DNA of 64,000 nt from Ferruginibacter sp. (GTDB taxonomy: Bacteria > Bacteroidota > Bacteroidia > Chitinophagales > Chitinophagaceae): positions 62,001 to 126,000 of the forward strand of contig JACMLJ010000052.1 of NCBI GenBank assembly GCA_014379625.1. Direction: 5' to 3'. Position 1 is the stretch's first letter. Each line of letters starts with the position of its first letter. The notes beneath the pieces are model-generated. The model was given only the letters and a program-made list of their open reading frames with translations, was not told the DNA's origin and did not search any database. Below are positions 39,398 through 48,276 of this stretch, piece after piece. The translations under genes were made by a program, and so were the position numbers.

Positions 39398-39753
39398 CAA
39401 TTGTCGTTTAAAAAAAACTGCTCAAAGTAAAGCAAAACATGGTCTTTTAAAAAATTTTCCTGCTCAAAGAGGTTAAAGGAAGGTAGCGCTTTTAATTGTT
39501 TAAAATGTGGCCAGCCTTCTTCATCATAGCCTTCCAGCATATAAAAGCCGCTTTGCATTAACACCGTACAAACTGCAATGTGCATCAGGTCCTGTTTTTG
39601 TTCTTTGGTATATACCTGTTTTCCGCTACCCAGTTCCTGCACACCTATTAAAAAAAGCACGCCGTCCATATCCGGTTTAATGCTGTATGTTTCTTTTAAT
39701 TTAATGCGAAGTTTAAGCCACCTTACCTGTAAATCGTCTTTTGCATGCTGCAT
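39397..39753 (-). CDS. Conserved hypothetical protein, 118 residues
   Basis: No family recognised with certainty. The sequence has no signal peptide or membrane segment, is mostly helical by composition, and contains MDGVLFLIGVQELG and KQDLMHIAVCTVLMQSGFYMLEGYDEEGWPHFK. Its stop overlaps the start of the cyclophilin gene by one base (TGATG), so translation of the two is likely coupled. Confidence 0.7.
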   Translation of the reverse strand: MQHAKDDLQVRWLKLRIKLKETYSIKPDMDGVLFLIGVQELGSGKQVYTKEQKQDLMHIAVCTVLMQSGFYMLEGYDEEGWPHFKQLKALPSFNLFEQENFLKDHVLLYFEQFFLNDN

Positions 39754-39825
39754 GTTGCAAATATAAATTTAAAACTGCCATCTTCACTCCGGAAATCTGG
39801 CACCTGAAAATCAGGCATCATACTT

Positions 39826-39833
39826 TACCTTTG
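39826..39833 (+). promoter_or_regulatory. -7 element of the serS promoter
   Basis: TACCTTTG matches TAnnTTTG and lies 17 bases before the serS ATG, implying a leader of only about 10 bases. No TTTG at -33. Confidence 0.45.
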
Positions 39834-39850
39834 GCAAAATTTTAATAAAA

Positions 39851-41119
39851 ATGTTACAGATCAGTTTTATACGCCAAAATATTGAATTGGTAAAAGAAAG
39901 GTTAAGCGTCCGGTATTTCAATGATATCTCAATTGTGGACAGGGTGGTGGAACTGGATAAATTAGTGCGTAAATTAAAGGTAGAAACTGAAACATTGCAG
40001 GCTGAAATGAAAACTTCGAGTAAAGAAATTGGTTTATTGCTGGGTAAAGGGGAGAAAGATTTGGCGGAACAAAAAAAGCAACAGGTTGCCCTCAATACAA
40101 ACAATATTGAAGCATTGAATGCAAGTTTAAACCTTGCAGAAAAACAATTGCAGGATGAAATTGTTAGATTGCCGAACCTCCCGCACAGTTCTGTAAAAAA
40201 AGGTAAAACACCGGAGGAAAATGAAGTGATAAAGAATGGTGGGACTATACCAGCACTTCCTGCTACAGCGGTGCCGCATTGGGAGCTCATAAAGAAATAC
40301 GACTTGGTAGATTTTGAAACAGGCGCTAAACTAACCGGCAGCGGATTTCCGTTGTATAAGGGAAAGGGAGCAAAATTACAAAGGGCGTTGATACAATATT
40401 TCTTAGATTATAATACTGCGGCGGGCTACACGGAATATTTGCCGCCGCTGATGGTAAATGAAGCTTCCGCTTATGGTACCGGGCAGTTGCCGGATAAGGA
40501 AGGTCAAATGTACCATATAACCGCAGACGGCCTGTTTTTGATACCTACAGCGGAAGTTCCGGTTACTAATATTTACCGGGACGAAATTATAAAAGAAACT
40601 GATCTGCCGGTAAGGATGACTGCCTACACACCATGCTTTAGAAGGGAAGCAGGCAGTTTTGGAACTGATGTGCGTGGATTGAACAGGGTGCACCAGTTTG
40701 ACAAAGTGGAAATAATCCAGTTAGTACATCCTGGCGAAAGTTATAGGGTATTAGAATCAATGGTAGTGCATGTAGAAAAATTGTTACAGTCACTGGAATT
40801 ACCTTTTCGGATACTTCGTTTATGCGGTGGTGATATGGGATTTACCAGCGCCCTTACCTACGATTTTGAAGTATACAGTGCGGCACAACAAAAATGGCTG
40901 GAAGTGAGTTCTGTCAGTAACTTCGAAACTTTTCAAACCAACAGGATGAAGATACGTTACAAAGATGCTGGCGGTAAAACGCAACTCTTACATTCCTTAA
41001 ACGGATCATCACTTGCATTGCCCAGGATAGTGGCTTCTTTATTGGAAAATAATCAAACGGAAACGGGTATACTTTTACCAGCAGTATTGCATCGTTATTT
41101 TGGCGCCCCTTCAATTTAA
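39851..41119 (+). CDS. serS: Seryl-tRNA synthetase
   Basis: Charges tRNA-Ser and tRNA-Sec with serine. 422 residues: N-terminal antiparallel coiled-coil arm (about 30-105) and the class II core with motif 2 in CFRREAGSFGTDVRGLNRVHQFDKVE and motif 3 in NGSSLALPRIVASLLENNQ. TAEVPVTN, the serine-binding segment, is intact. Single gene, divergent from the hypothetical/cyclophilin pair. Confidence 0.96.
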   Translation: MLQISFIRQNIELVKERLSVRYFNDISIVDRVVELDKLVRKLKVETETLQAEMKTSSKEIGLLLGKGEKDLAEQKKQQVALNTNNIEALNASLNLAEKQLQDEIVRLPNLPHSSVKKGKTPEENEVIKNGGTIPALPATAVPHWELIKKYDLVDFETGAKLTGSGFPLYKGKGAKLQRALIQYFLDYNTAAGYTEYLPPLMVNEASAYGTGQLPDKEGQMYHITADGLFLIPTAEVPVTNIYRDEIIKETDLPVRMTAYTPCFRREAGSFGTDVRGLNRVHQFDKVEIIQLVHPGESYRVLESMVVHVEKLLQSLELPFRILRLCGGDMGFTSALTYDFEVYSAAQQKWLEVSSVSNFETFQTNRMKIRYKDAGGKTQLLHSLNGSSLALPRIVASLLENNQTETGILLPAVLHRYFGAPSI

Positions 41120-41282
41120 TTTTTCTTTAATGGTATCCAACCTTCCCAGGACTGGGTAACATTAAAATTTACTTTACCGCCCATTCTATTTTGTTTACTT
41201 TAACACGGCTGTAGCAGCTATCGAAGTAATGTGTAACTCTTTAGTTATACAAATATTTTGTTATCACCTAAACTTACCCGTT

Positions 41283-41936
41283 ATGAAGATTAATTTACTC
41301 ATTCTTTTTTTATTTACCACTTTACTTTTAAATGCACAAATAAAAAAGGGCGCATTATTTATTGGTGGCGATGTATCGGTTAATAGTTCAAAGTTTACTG
41401 GCACCAATCAATCTACTTCACAAAACCAGGCTTATAATTTTTATCCTTCCCTTGGCTGGGCGGCGAAAGATAATATTATTGCAGGAGGGAGGCTGCTGGT
41501 TTCCTTCTATGATAGCAGGCAAAATGTTTTTTATAGCAGCAAGGGACATAACCTGGGGGCCGGTATCTGGATGCGTAAATACCTGCCACTGGGCAAGTCA
41601 TTCTACCTGTTTGGAGATGCCGGTATTAGCGGACAGTCCATTTATAGAAAGCAAACAACTATGCAGCAACCGGATTATTTTAAGGAAAAGGGATTTTCGA
41701 TTAGTGCAGGTTTATTTCCCGGTGTATCCTATCAAATAAAAAACCGGTGGTATTTAGAAGCAGCATTTAGCAATTTAATTTCATTGGGATATGAAAGAAA
41801 AAATACGGAACAAGCCACCCAGGGCGGGTCCGTTAGTAAAGGTGTAAATAACAGTTTCAATATCTCCGGCAGTCTGGGTAACGGTGTCCCTTTGCAGGTT
41901 GGCATGCGTTGGATTATTAATAAAAAGTACCAGTAA
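41283..41936 (+). CDS. Small outer-membrane beta-barrel protein, unknown function
   Basis: 217 residues from the ATG that gives the signal peptide MKINLLILFLFTTLLLNAQ; an in-frame start at 41229 would bury it. The mature protein shows alternating strands: GALFIGGDVSVNSS at the N-terminus, YNFYPSLGWAAKDNIIAGGRL, FLFGDAG-like segments, and the ending LQVGMRWIINKKYQ. This resembles the outer-membrane beta-barrel fold of porin-like or OmpA-like 8-stranded proteins. No specific role can be assigned. Confidence 0.72.
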   Translation: MKINLLILFLFTTLLLNAQIKKGALFIGGDVSVNSSKFTGTNQSTSQNQAYNFYPSLGWAAKDNIIAGGRLLVSFYDSRQNVFYSSKGHNLGAGIWMRKYLPLGKSFYLFGDAGISGQSIYRKQTTMQQPDYFKEKGFSISAGLFPGVSYQIKNRWYLEAAFSNLISLGYERKNTEQATQGGSVSKGVNNSFNISGSLGNGVPLQVGMRWIINKKYQ

Positions 41937-41953
41937 TAATTACGGCTAACGGT

Positions 41954-43033
41954 TTAGCTTACTTGCAGGTTCACCGGTAAATTATCATTGGCTTTCCTTA
42001 ATTGATTGATGCGCCGGTTCATTACATAAAACCAGGCCGGTGGCACCATTGCAAGTATCATACTGCCCGGGTAACCAGTAGGTAACTGAGGAGCATCGGG
42101 GTGATTTTTCAAAATTTGATACTTTTTGCCGGCAAGGTAATGATGATCACTATGGCGGCTTAATTCAAATAACATTAACCTGCCTAAAATATGATTGCTG
42201 TTCCAGCTATGGTTTGGCATGGCCCGCTCGTACTTACCAATCCCGGTTGCCCGGCGTTGAAGTCCGTAATGTTCAATATAGTTTACAGTTTCCAGTAAGC
42301 CGATACCAATTGCGGCTGCACATAAATAATAGATAGTAATGATTGGTCCAAAGGCAACACATATCATTGCTACAAATAAAAATTGTATTACATGTGCCTG
42401 GAGCATTTCATTTTTCCAATGTATAACCGGTAATCCTTTTTTTCTTATTTCAGCATTGGAAATTTTCCATGCAGAGAGATAAGAGAATACAATGGTGCGA
42501 AAATAAAACAGGTACACCGGCTCATTATACCGGGCACTGCTTGGATCCCCAGGGGTGGCTACATTTTTATGATGGCCTTTATTATGTTCTATAAAAAAAT
42601 GCATGTAGAGAGAGGTGAGCAAGGAAGCTTTAGCCAGGCCCTGTTCCAGGGGATTTACCCGGTGACCAAGTTCGTGGCCAATATTGATACCAAATGTGCC
42701 ACATAATAAACCCATAGCAGCAATTCTGCCTGCAATTTCCCACCAGGCAAGTGTTTCATTTTGTATCGACTGTAAAAAAAAGAATATTGCAGCAAACTGA
42801 AGCACTACAAAGAAGTATAACATATAGTCATAAACCTTGTCTTTTTTTGCCAGCTCTTCTTCAGCGGCATCCATATCTTTTACCCTGGGGGTTAATACCA
42901 ACTCAAATAACGGTATGATAATCCACGCATAAATTACCGGTAACCAGGTTAACCAATCATTCGAATGGAATGCAACAAAGGCCAATACATAGATAGTAAC
43001 CGGCAACAGGTATTTAAATGCTTTTACATTCAT
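41954..43033 (-). CDS. alkB: AlkB-type integral-membrane alkane/fatty-acid hydroxylase
   Basis: Diiron monooxygenase of the AlkB family, 359 residues with about six membrane helices. The histidine boxes are HELGH (120-124), EHNKGHH (149-155) and RHSDHH (293-298), and the AlkB-specific NYIEHYGLQR is at 251-260. This last motif separates it from simple fatty-acid desaturases. Electrons would normally come from a rubredoxin and its reductase, neither of which is near. It may hydroxylate alkanes or other hydrophobic chains, and many Bacteroidota carry such genes without known alkane growth. Confidence 0.9.
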   Translation of the reverse strand: MNVKAFKYLLPVTIYVLAFVAFHSNDWLTWLPVIYAWIIIPLFELVLTPRVKDMDAAEEELAKKDKVYDYMLYFFVVLQFAAIFFFLQSIQNETLAWWEIAGRIAAMGLLCGTFGINIGHELGHRVNPLEQGLAKASLLTSLYMHFFIEHNKGHHKNVATPGDPSSARYNEPVYLFYFRTIVFSYLSAWKISNAEIRKKGLPVIHWKNEMLQAHVIQFLFVAMICVAFGPIITIYYLCAAAIGIGLLETVNYIEHYGLQRRATGIGKYERAMPNHSWNSNHILGRLMLFELSRHSDHHYLAGKKYQILKNHPDAPQLPTGYPGSMILAMVPPAWFYVMNRRINQLRKANDNLPVNLQVS

Positions 43034-43200
43034 AGTAGCAATGGAAATGAAATTACAAGTTAATAAATTCAGTTTAAATAATTAATTTACATGTAATTGG
43101 TTAATTTTTTTTCCGAGAGGTGGTTAAACCAATTTATAAAGAAAAGGTCAGAACAGCCGCCATATACGAAAACAATCTTCATGTAAACTAAACCAGTCGA

Positions 43201-44652
43201 ATGCAAGTTTCAAACCGATTAAAAAATCAACACCTTTTGTGGAGGGCAGCTTTTGGCCCGATGGCTGAAAACGCGGCAGACCTGGATGGCATTTCTCAAA
43301 AAAAGTTATGGGAACTGTTATTAAAAACGTCTGAAAAATCACCCGTAAAAATAGATGTGGCCTCAAGTATGCTGGATGGATTGGTAAAAGGGATGCAGGA
43401 CCTTGGTCAAATGCAAAAACTTACGCAGGAACAAAGGAAGGCTGTGCAGCAACAGTCCAGGGAAGATATCAGAAATCTTAATCTGCGGTGGATGACTGAA
43501 ATGACCAACAGCGAAGCCCAGTTCAGGGAAAAGATGAGCCTGTTCTGGCATGGTCATTTTGCCTGCAGGGTGATCAATATTTTATTCCAGCAACAATTAC
43601 TGGATATCTTACGGAGGAATGCTTTCGGTAAATTTGGTGACTTGTTAAGGGAGGTCAGCAAAAGCCCTTCCATGCTCCAGTTTTTAAATAACCAGCAAAA
43701 CAGGAAGCAAAAGCCCAACGAAAATTTTGCAAGGGAGGTGATGGAATTGTTTACAATGGGCAGGGGAAATTATACAGAAAATGATGTAAAAGAAGCCGCA
43801 AGGGCCTTTACAGGATGGGGCTTTAACCTGCAGGGAGAATACATATTCAGGGATAACCAGCATGATGATGGCAGCAAAACATTTCTGGGTAAAACCGGCA
43901 ATTTTAATGGCGATGATATTATCGATATTTTGTTGGAGCAAAAGCAAACTGCGATTTACATTACAAAAAAAATATACCGCTATTTTGTAAATGAAAAAGT
44001 GGATGAAAAAAAAGTAGAATGGCTGGCCAACCGCTTTTATGAAAATGAATATGATATCAAAAAACTGATGTCGGATATTTTCACCAGTGATTGGTTCTAT
44101 GAAGAGAAAAATATCGGTACCAAAATAAAATCACCCGTTGACCTTCTGGTAGGGATACAAAGGCTACTCCCGCTCGAATTAGAAAATAACGCTCCCCTTT
44201 TATTGTTTCAACGTGCATTGGGACAAATACTTTTTTATCCCCCCAATGTAGCGGGCTGGCCCGGTGGAAAAAGCTGGATCGATAGCAGTACCCTCATGTT
44301 GCGGCTACGTATTCCACAATTTTTAACAGCGAATGAAGCAATAAATATTCGCCCAAAAAGTGATGATGATGTGATGATGGGCCAAATGACGGATGAGAAA
44401 GGAAAACTGGAAAAGAAGGCCGGTTATGGGGTTAAAAATGGGGTTGCCGTAGACTGGAAAATGCCTGTGAAAATATTTGAAAAGGTATCAAGGGAAAACC
44501 TTTTGCCTAAAATTTCAGAAACAGTTCTTCAAACAAAAAGCAGGGTGAGCAGCAACCTGCTGGCTAAATACCTTAATAGCGAAAGCAGGGAAAATTATAT
44601 TAAAAGTACTATCATTAACCTGATGAGTACGCCAGAGTACCAGTTGTGTTAA
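43201..44652 (+). CDS. DUF1800 protein
   Basis: 483 residues, matching DUF1800: HLLWRAAFGP near the N-terminus, LFWHGHFACRV, ENFAREVMELFTMGRGNYTENDVKEAARAFTGW and PPNVAGWPGGKSWIDSSTLMLRL. No signal peptide is seen, although the family is usually followed by a DUF1501 protein, as here 264 bases later. Function is unknown. The two genes almost always occur as a pair and are presumed to act together. Confidence 0.92.
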   Translation: MQVSNRLKNQHLLWRAAFGPMAENAADLDGISQKKLWELLLKTSEKSPVKIDVASSMLDGLVKGMQDLGQMQKLTQEQRKAVQQQSREDIRNLNLRWMTEMTNSEAQFREKMSLFWHGHFACRVINILFQQQLLDILRRNAFGKFGDLLREVSKSPSMLQFLNNQQNRKQKPNENFAREVMELFTMGRGNYTENDVKEAARAFTGWGFNLQGEYIFRDNQHDDGSKTFLGKTGNFNGDDIIDILLEQKQTAIYITKKIYRYFVNEKVDEKKVEWLANRFYENEYDIKKLMSDIFTSDWFYEEKNIGTKIKSPVDLLVGIQRLLPLELENNAPLLLFQRALGQILFYPPNVAGWPGGKSWIDSSTLMLRLRIPQFLTANEAINIRPKSDDDVMMGQMTDEKGKLEKKAGYGVKNGVAVDWKMPVKIFEKVSRENLLPKISETVLQTKSRVSSNLLAKYLNSESRENYIKSTIINLMSTPEYQLC

Positions 44653-44882
44653 ACCGAAGGGAAAAAAACCATAGCTTTTCGTATTGTTATAATATTTTTT
44701 AGCGTTGGGTATTGTTTCACCCATCTTATATGAAATAGCCGGAAGCCCGCGACCAGGATCCATTTTCTCCTGAATTTGTTGAAACATAAAGAGTGAATGG
44801 GTGCAAGCATTTCGGCGCTTTTGTCAGGTATAAAATAGTTTACGATTAAATCGACAAACCAATTTATTTTTTAACTTAAATA

Positions 44883-44910
44883 TTTCTCCCGGCAGGGGAG
44901 GTTAGGAGGA
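44883..44910 (+). repeat. Shared leader element with AGGAGG, copy A
   Basis: The segment tttctcccggcaggggag followed by GTTAGGAGGA ends 7 bases before the DUF1501 ATG. CTCCC pairs with GGGAG as a small hairpin, and AGGAGG (44904-44909) is a near-perfect Shine-Dalgarno sequence. A related copy precedes mreC. Confidence 0.75.
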
Positions 44911-44916
44911 TTTTTT

Positions 44917-46110
44917 ATGGTAATCAAACGCAAAGAATTTTTACAGATCGGTTCACTGGCCACCGCTTCATTTATGCTGCCGAAATTTCTCAAGGCTTTT
45001 GAAAGCCCTATGATGGTACCGCCTGGCAATAAAGTGATCGTAGTAATTCAATTTAGCGGGGGTAATGATGGATTGAATACCGTGATCCCTGTGCAAAATG
45101 ACATTTACTACAAGGCAAGACCCAGGTTGGGGATAGCAAAGGACAAAGCCTTATCGCTTACTGATGAAGCAGGACTGAACCCCGCATTGGAAGCCTTTAA
45201 AGGTTTATATGATGAAGGAAACCTTGCTATTATGAATAGTGTAGGTTACCCCAACCCCGACCGGTCTCATTTCAGAAGTATGGATATATGGCATAGTGCC
45301 AGTAAAAGCAATGAGTATGTGAATACCGGTTGGATTGGCAGGTACCTGGATGCGCAGTGTAAGGGATGTGATAAACCAACCCAGGCTGTGGAGATTGACG
45401 ATATATTGAGCCTTGCTTTAAAAGGCGAAGATAATAACGGCCTGGCATTTAAAGACCCGAAAAAATTATATACCAGCAGTAATGAAAAGTTTTTCAGGGA
45501 TATCAATGCTGATCATCACGCCGGTGATGAAACGGCTGATTACCTATATAAAACCATGAGTGGTACATTAAGCAGTGCCGACTATATTTTTCAGCAAAGC
45601 AAATTGCATCCGTCGGTGGCTGTATACCCCGGGACTGCGTTGGGGAAAGACTTAAAAACCATTGCATCACTGATCCTCTCTGACATCAATACCAAAGTGT
45701 ACTATGTTTCGCTGGGTAGTTTTGATACACATGTAAACCAGGAAAATCAACAGAAAAGACTGTTTACAGAATTGAATGATGCAGTAAAAGCATTTACGGC
45801 TGACCTAAAAAAGAATAACAGGTTTGAAGATGTACTGATGATGACCTTTAGTGAATTTGGAAGAAGGGTAGGCCAAAATGCCAGCGGTGGCACCGATCAT
45901 GGTACGGCCAATAATATGTTTTTTATCAGCGGTGGATTAAAAGAAAAAGGGCTACTAAATGCGATGCCCGACCTGTCCGACCTTAAAGAAGGTGACCTGA
46001 AACATAAAGTTGATTTTAAAGATGTGTATGCAACTGTTTTAAAGAATTGGCTGGGTGCAAACGACCAGCAGATATTGGGCAGTAGGGGGAACTACCTGAA
46101 TTTTATATAG
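44917..46110 (+). CDS. DUF1501 protein (alkaline-phosphatase/sulfatase superfamily)
   Basis: 397 residues with an N-terminal Tat-like export signal KRKEFLQIGSLATASFMLP, in which the usual RR is KR. Core segments: QFSGGNDGLNTVIPV, NPDRSHFRSMDIWHS, SFDTHVNQ and TFSEFGRRVGQNASGGTDHGTANNMFFISGG, which are the DUF1501 metal-site motifs. The strong AGGAGG comes from the leader element just upstream. It is the partner of the preceding DUF1800 gene; the substrate is unknown. Confidence 0.92.
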   Translation: MVIKRKEFLQIGSLATASFMLPKFLKAFESPMMVPPGNKVIVVIQFSGGNDGLNTVIPVQNDIYYKARPRLGIAKDKALSLTDEAGLNPALEAFKGLYDEGNLAIMNSVGYPNPDRSHFRSMDIWHSASKSNEYVNTGWIGRYLDAQCKGCDKPTQAVEIDDILSLALKGEDNNGLAFKDPKKLYTSSNEKFFRDINADHHAGDETADYLYKTMSGTLSSADYIFQQSKLHPSVAVYPGTALGKDLKTIASLILSDINTKVYYVSLGSFDTHVNQENQQKRLFTELNDAVKAFTADLKKNNRFEDVLMMTFSEFGRRVGQNASGGTDHGTANNMFFISGGLKEKGLLNAMPDLSDLKEGDLKHKVDFKDVYATVLKNWLGANDQQILGSRGNYLNFI

Positions 46111-46192
46111 AAATATCCACGGCTATCCGATTTTAAATAAGTTATTGAGATCGGTGCCAACTTTTGACATCAGTTTGCAGCCACGCTTTTTT

Positions 46193-47977
46193 TCAGGTAT
46201 TAACTTCCGCCACTCGTTTTTTTCTGTTGAAGAATTTTAATTTGTCATTTTTTAAAAGATCCTTAGTGGTCAGGTAGTGGATCACTTTTTCTTCCAGCCA
46301 ATGATGAAACGGTAATAACATCGCAATCAAAATGATCTTGATCAGCAGTATTTTCCAGGGTTCACCATGCGTCCAGTGATGAATTTGGACATCGGCCAGT
46401 AAAATAATAAATTCAAAGAAAAATATAAAGGCGAGGAAACCAATTACCCTGATAGTACCAGCGGAAACTTTAAATAATCCCATTAAAATTAGTAATAAAA
46501 AAATGGTAGCTATGCCGATGGTAATACCCATATATTGAATATTGTGGCGGCGATCTGTCGCTTCTTTGGTCCTTAGTTCTTCTCTTTCCTTTCTTTTATT
46601 TTCGTTATCCAGTTCTACTGATAACAAATCCTTATCTTTTGCTAACTGCAGCAAGGTATCCGATAATTGATTGTATATCCCTGAATATGCATAAGCCAGT
46701 TTATAATCACCTGATTTTTGATACACTGAATCCATTTCTTTTGATACAATCTTCTGTAATTCAAGATCTCCTGCAAGTTTTGCATAGTCGAACACCCGGT
46801 TGTAATAAAGCAATGAATTTTTCCAGTCCCCCTCTAGCTTATACAATTCAGCATATGAGGTATAGAAATAATGTTTATTGATTGCCGACGATCTTGTTTC
46901 ATAAAAAGGGGTGGCTTTTTTATAATAATGGTGGGCGCTGTCAAACCTGTGCAACTCTGCATATGCAGCCCCAATCAAAAAATCTATCGGTGAAGTGTAG
47001 CCAATGTTTTTTATCTGGTCGATCAGGTCTTTTTTTTCTGTCAGCAAAACAAATATTTTTTGAGGGTTATTGCTGGCGAAATACAACTGAAATAATGGGT
47101 CAAGCAGGTTAAGCTTCAGCATCGGTTGGTGGTATTTATCGCAAAGTGCAAGAGCGGTATCAATATAGGCTTCTGCCAGGTCGTATTGTTTTGCCTTTAT
47201 GTTATTGACTGCAATGGCACTGTAAACGGGCATTACATTGTAAAGGGGGGAGTTGTCTTTTTTTATAATGGCAAGTTGTTTAAACAAATAGTCCTTGGCT
47301 TTTTCATACTGCTGAATTGAAGTATAAAAATCGGCTAATTTTCGGTAGCAGATATTTAGTAAAAACTTATTGCCGGCGGCATCTGCTATATCATAAGCCG
47401 CCATATAATTGCGGAATGCATTCAGTTTCTGGCTCTGTTCCATTAATGTATTACCAAGGCTTATATAGGCGGATATCATTACGGAATCAGCTTTGGAAAT
47501 ATTGGCAAGCGTTAAGGCATTTTGATTGTACTCCAGGGCTTTTTCCTGTTGATCTTTCAACCTGTAAATGCGTGCGAGGGCCATATTAGCCCAGGCCTGG
47601 GTTTCTGTAAGGCTGGTATTTTTTACCAGTTCAAACGCATTATTGGCATAAGTTAAAGCGGTATCAATATTCGCTGCGATATTTAACCGTCCGCTATAGA
47701 TTCCGGCTGCAAAAATATTGGCATTGCAGATTAGTTTGATGTTACGCGTTTCATCTGCTTTTATGAATGCAGCCTTAAGGGATTTATGAAATTTCACCTT
47801 GTTAAATTCAAAAGCATAGTTCGCAGCATATAACATGTTAAATACATATGCTGAATCTGTTTTTGCAGAAAGCGCAACTTTATAAAAACTATCAATTGCT
47901 TTATTGGGGTCCTGTGCAAGTGAATGTATAACGATAATGGTGAACGTGAGAATGCATAGAATAAATCTTTTTACCAT
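46193..47977 (-). CDS. Secreted/membrane TPR protein with C-terminal helices
   Basis: 594 residues: signal peptide MVKRFILCILTFTIIVIHSLAQ, then about ten TPR-like helical repeats (about 30-440; for example ALEYNQNALTLA, AFRNYMAAYDIADAAG and FDSAHHYYKKATPFYE), a charged coiled coil, then three hydrophobic helices (about 480-505, 516-540, 552-572) and a basic tail. The layout resembles the sensor part of Bacteroidota TPR histidine kinases and LuxR regulators, but no kinase or DNA-binding domain follows, so it may be a degenerate or regulatory relative. Confidence 0.78.
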   Translation of the reverse strand: MVKRFILCILTFTIIVIHSLAQDPNKAIDSFYKVALSAKTDSAYVFNMLYAANYAFEFNKVKFHKSLKAAFIKADETRNIKLICNANIFAAGIYSGRLNIAANIDTALTYANNAFELVKNTSLTETQAWANMALARIYRLKDQQEKALEYNQNALTLANISKADSVMISAYISLGNTLMEQSQKLNAFRNYMAAYDIADAAGNKFLLNICYRKLADFYTSIQQYEKAKDYLFKQLAIIKKDNSPLYNVMPVYSAIAVNNIKAKQYDLAEAYIDTALALCDKYHQPMLKLNLLDPLFQLYFASNNPQKIFVLLTEKKDLIDQIKNIGYTSPIDFLIGAAYAELHRFDSAHHYYKKATPFYETRSSAINKHYFYTSYAELYKLEGDWKNSLLYYNRVFDYAKLAGDLELQKIVSKEMDSVYQKSGDYKLAYAYSGIYNQLSDTLLQLAKDKDLLSVELDNENKRKEREELRTKEATDRRHNIQYMGITIGIATIFLLLILMGLFKVSAGTIRVIGFLAFIFFFEFIILLADVQIHHWTHGEPWKILLIKIILIAMLLPFHHWLEEKVIHYLTTKDLLKNDKLKFFNRKKRVAEVNT

Positions 47978-48103
47978 AATATTACCTGTTAGAGATATAA
48001 ATTAATTGAAAACCTTTCCATGAAATTTCGGCGAAACCGGTTTGTCTAAAAATTAGTTGTCATTATCCCGGCGCTTTCATTCAGACGGGATTGAACTGAA
48101 AGA

Positions 48104-48139
48104 TAAAAAAAATAGGCGATACATCGGAAGGTACCGCCT
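48104..48139 (-). terminator. Intrinsic terminator after the POT transporter genes
   Basis: On the minus strand AGGCGGTAC (48139-48131) pairs with GTATCGCCT (48122-48114), nine pairs including one G-U, loop of eight, then A and eight T. It is 138 bases after the last POT stop codon and fits as the operon terminator. Confidence 0.75.
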
Positions 48140-48276
48140 TCCCATAAATGAAGTGAAAGTTATTTTTTTCAAAACGATTGGATATAAAATCCAACCCATC
48201 CCGCATTGCTCCTGACAAAGTTTTTACGATCCGTCCACCGAAAGCCATTTAGTACACGCTGCATTTTCGAAGAATG

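Noticed and set aside
39811..40290. 159-codon minus-strand open frame inside serS
   Set aside because: It is antisense to conserved serS coding sequence and its Ser/Phe/Leu-rich composition is that of a shadow frame.
43087..43096. TTACATGTAA palindrome upstream of alkB as an operator
   Set aside because: It is only 10 bp in an AT-rich gap, and no regulator gene is adjacent, so chance is as likely.
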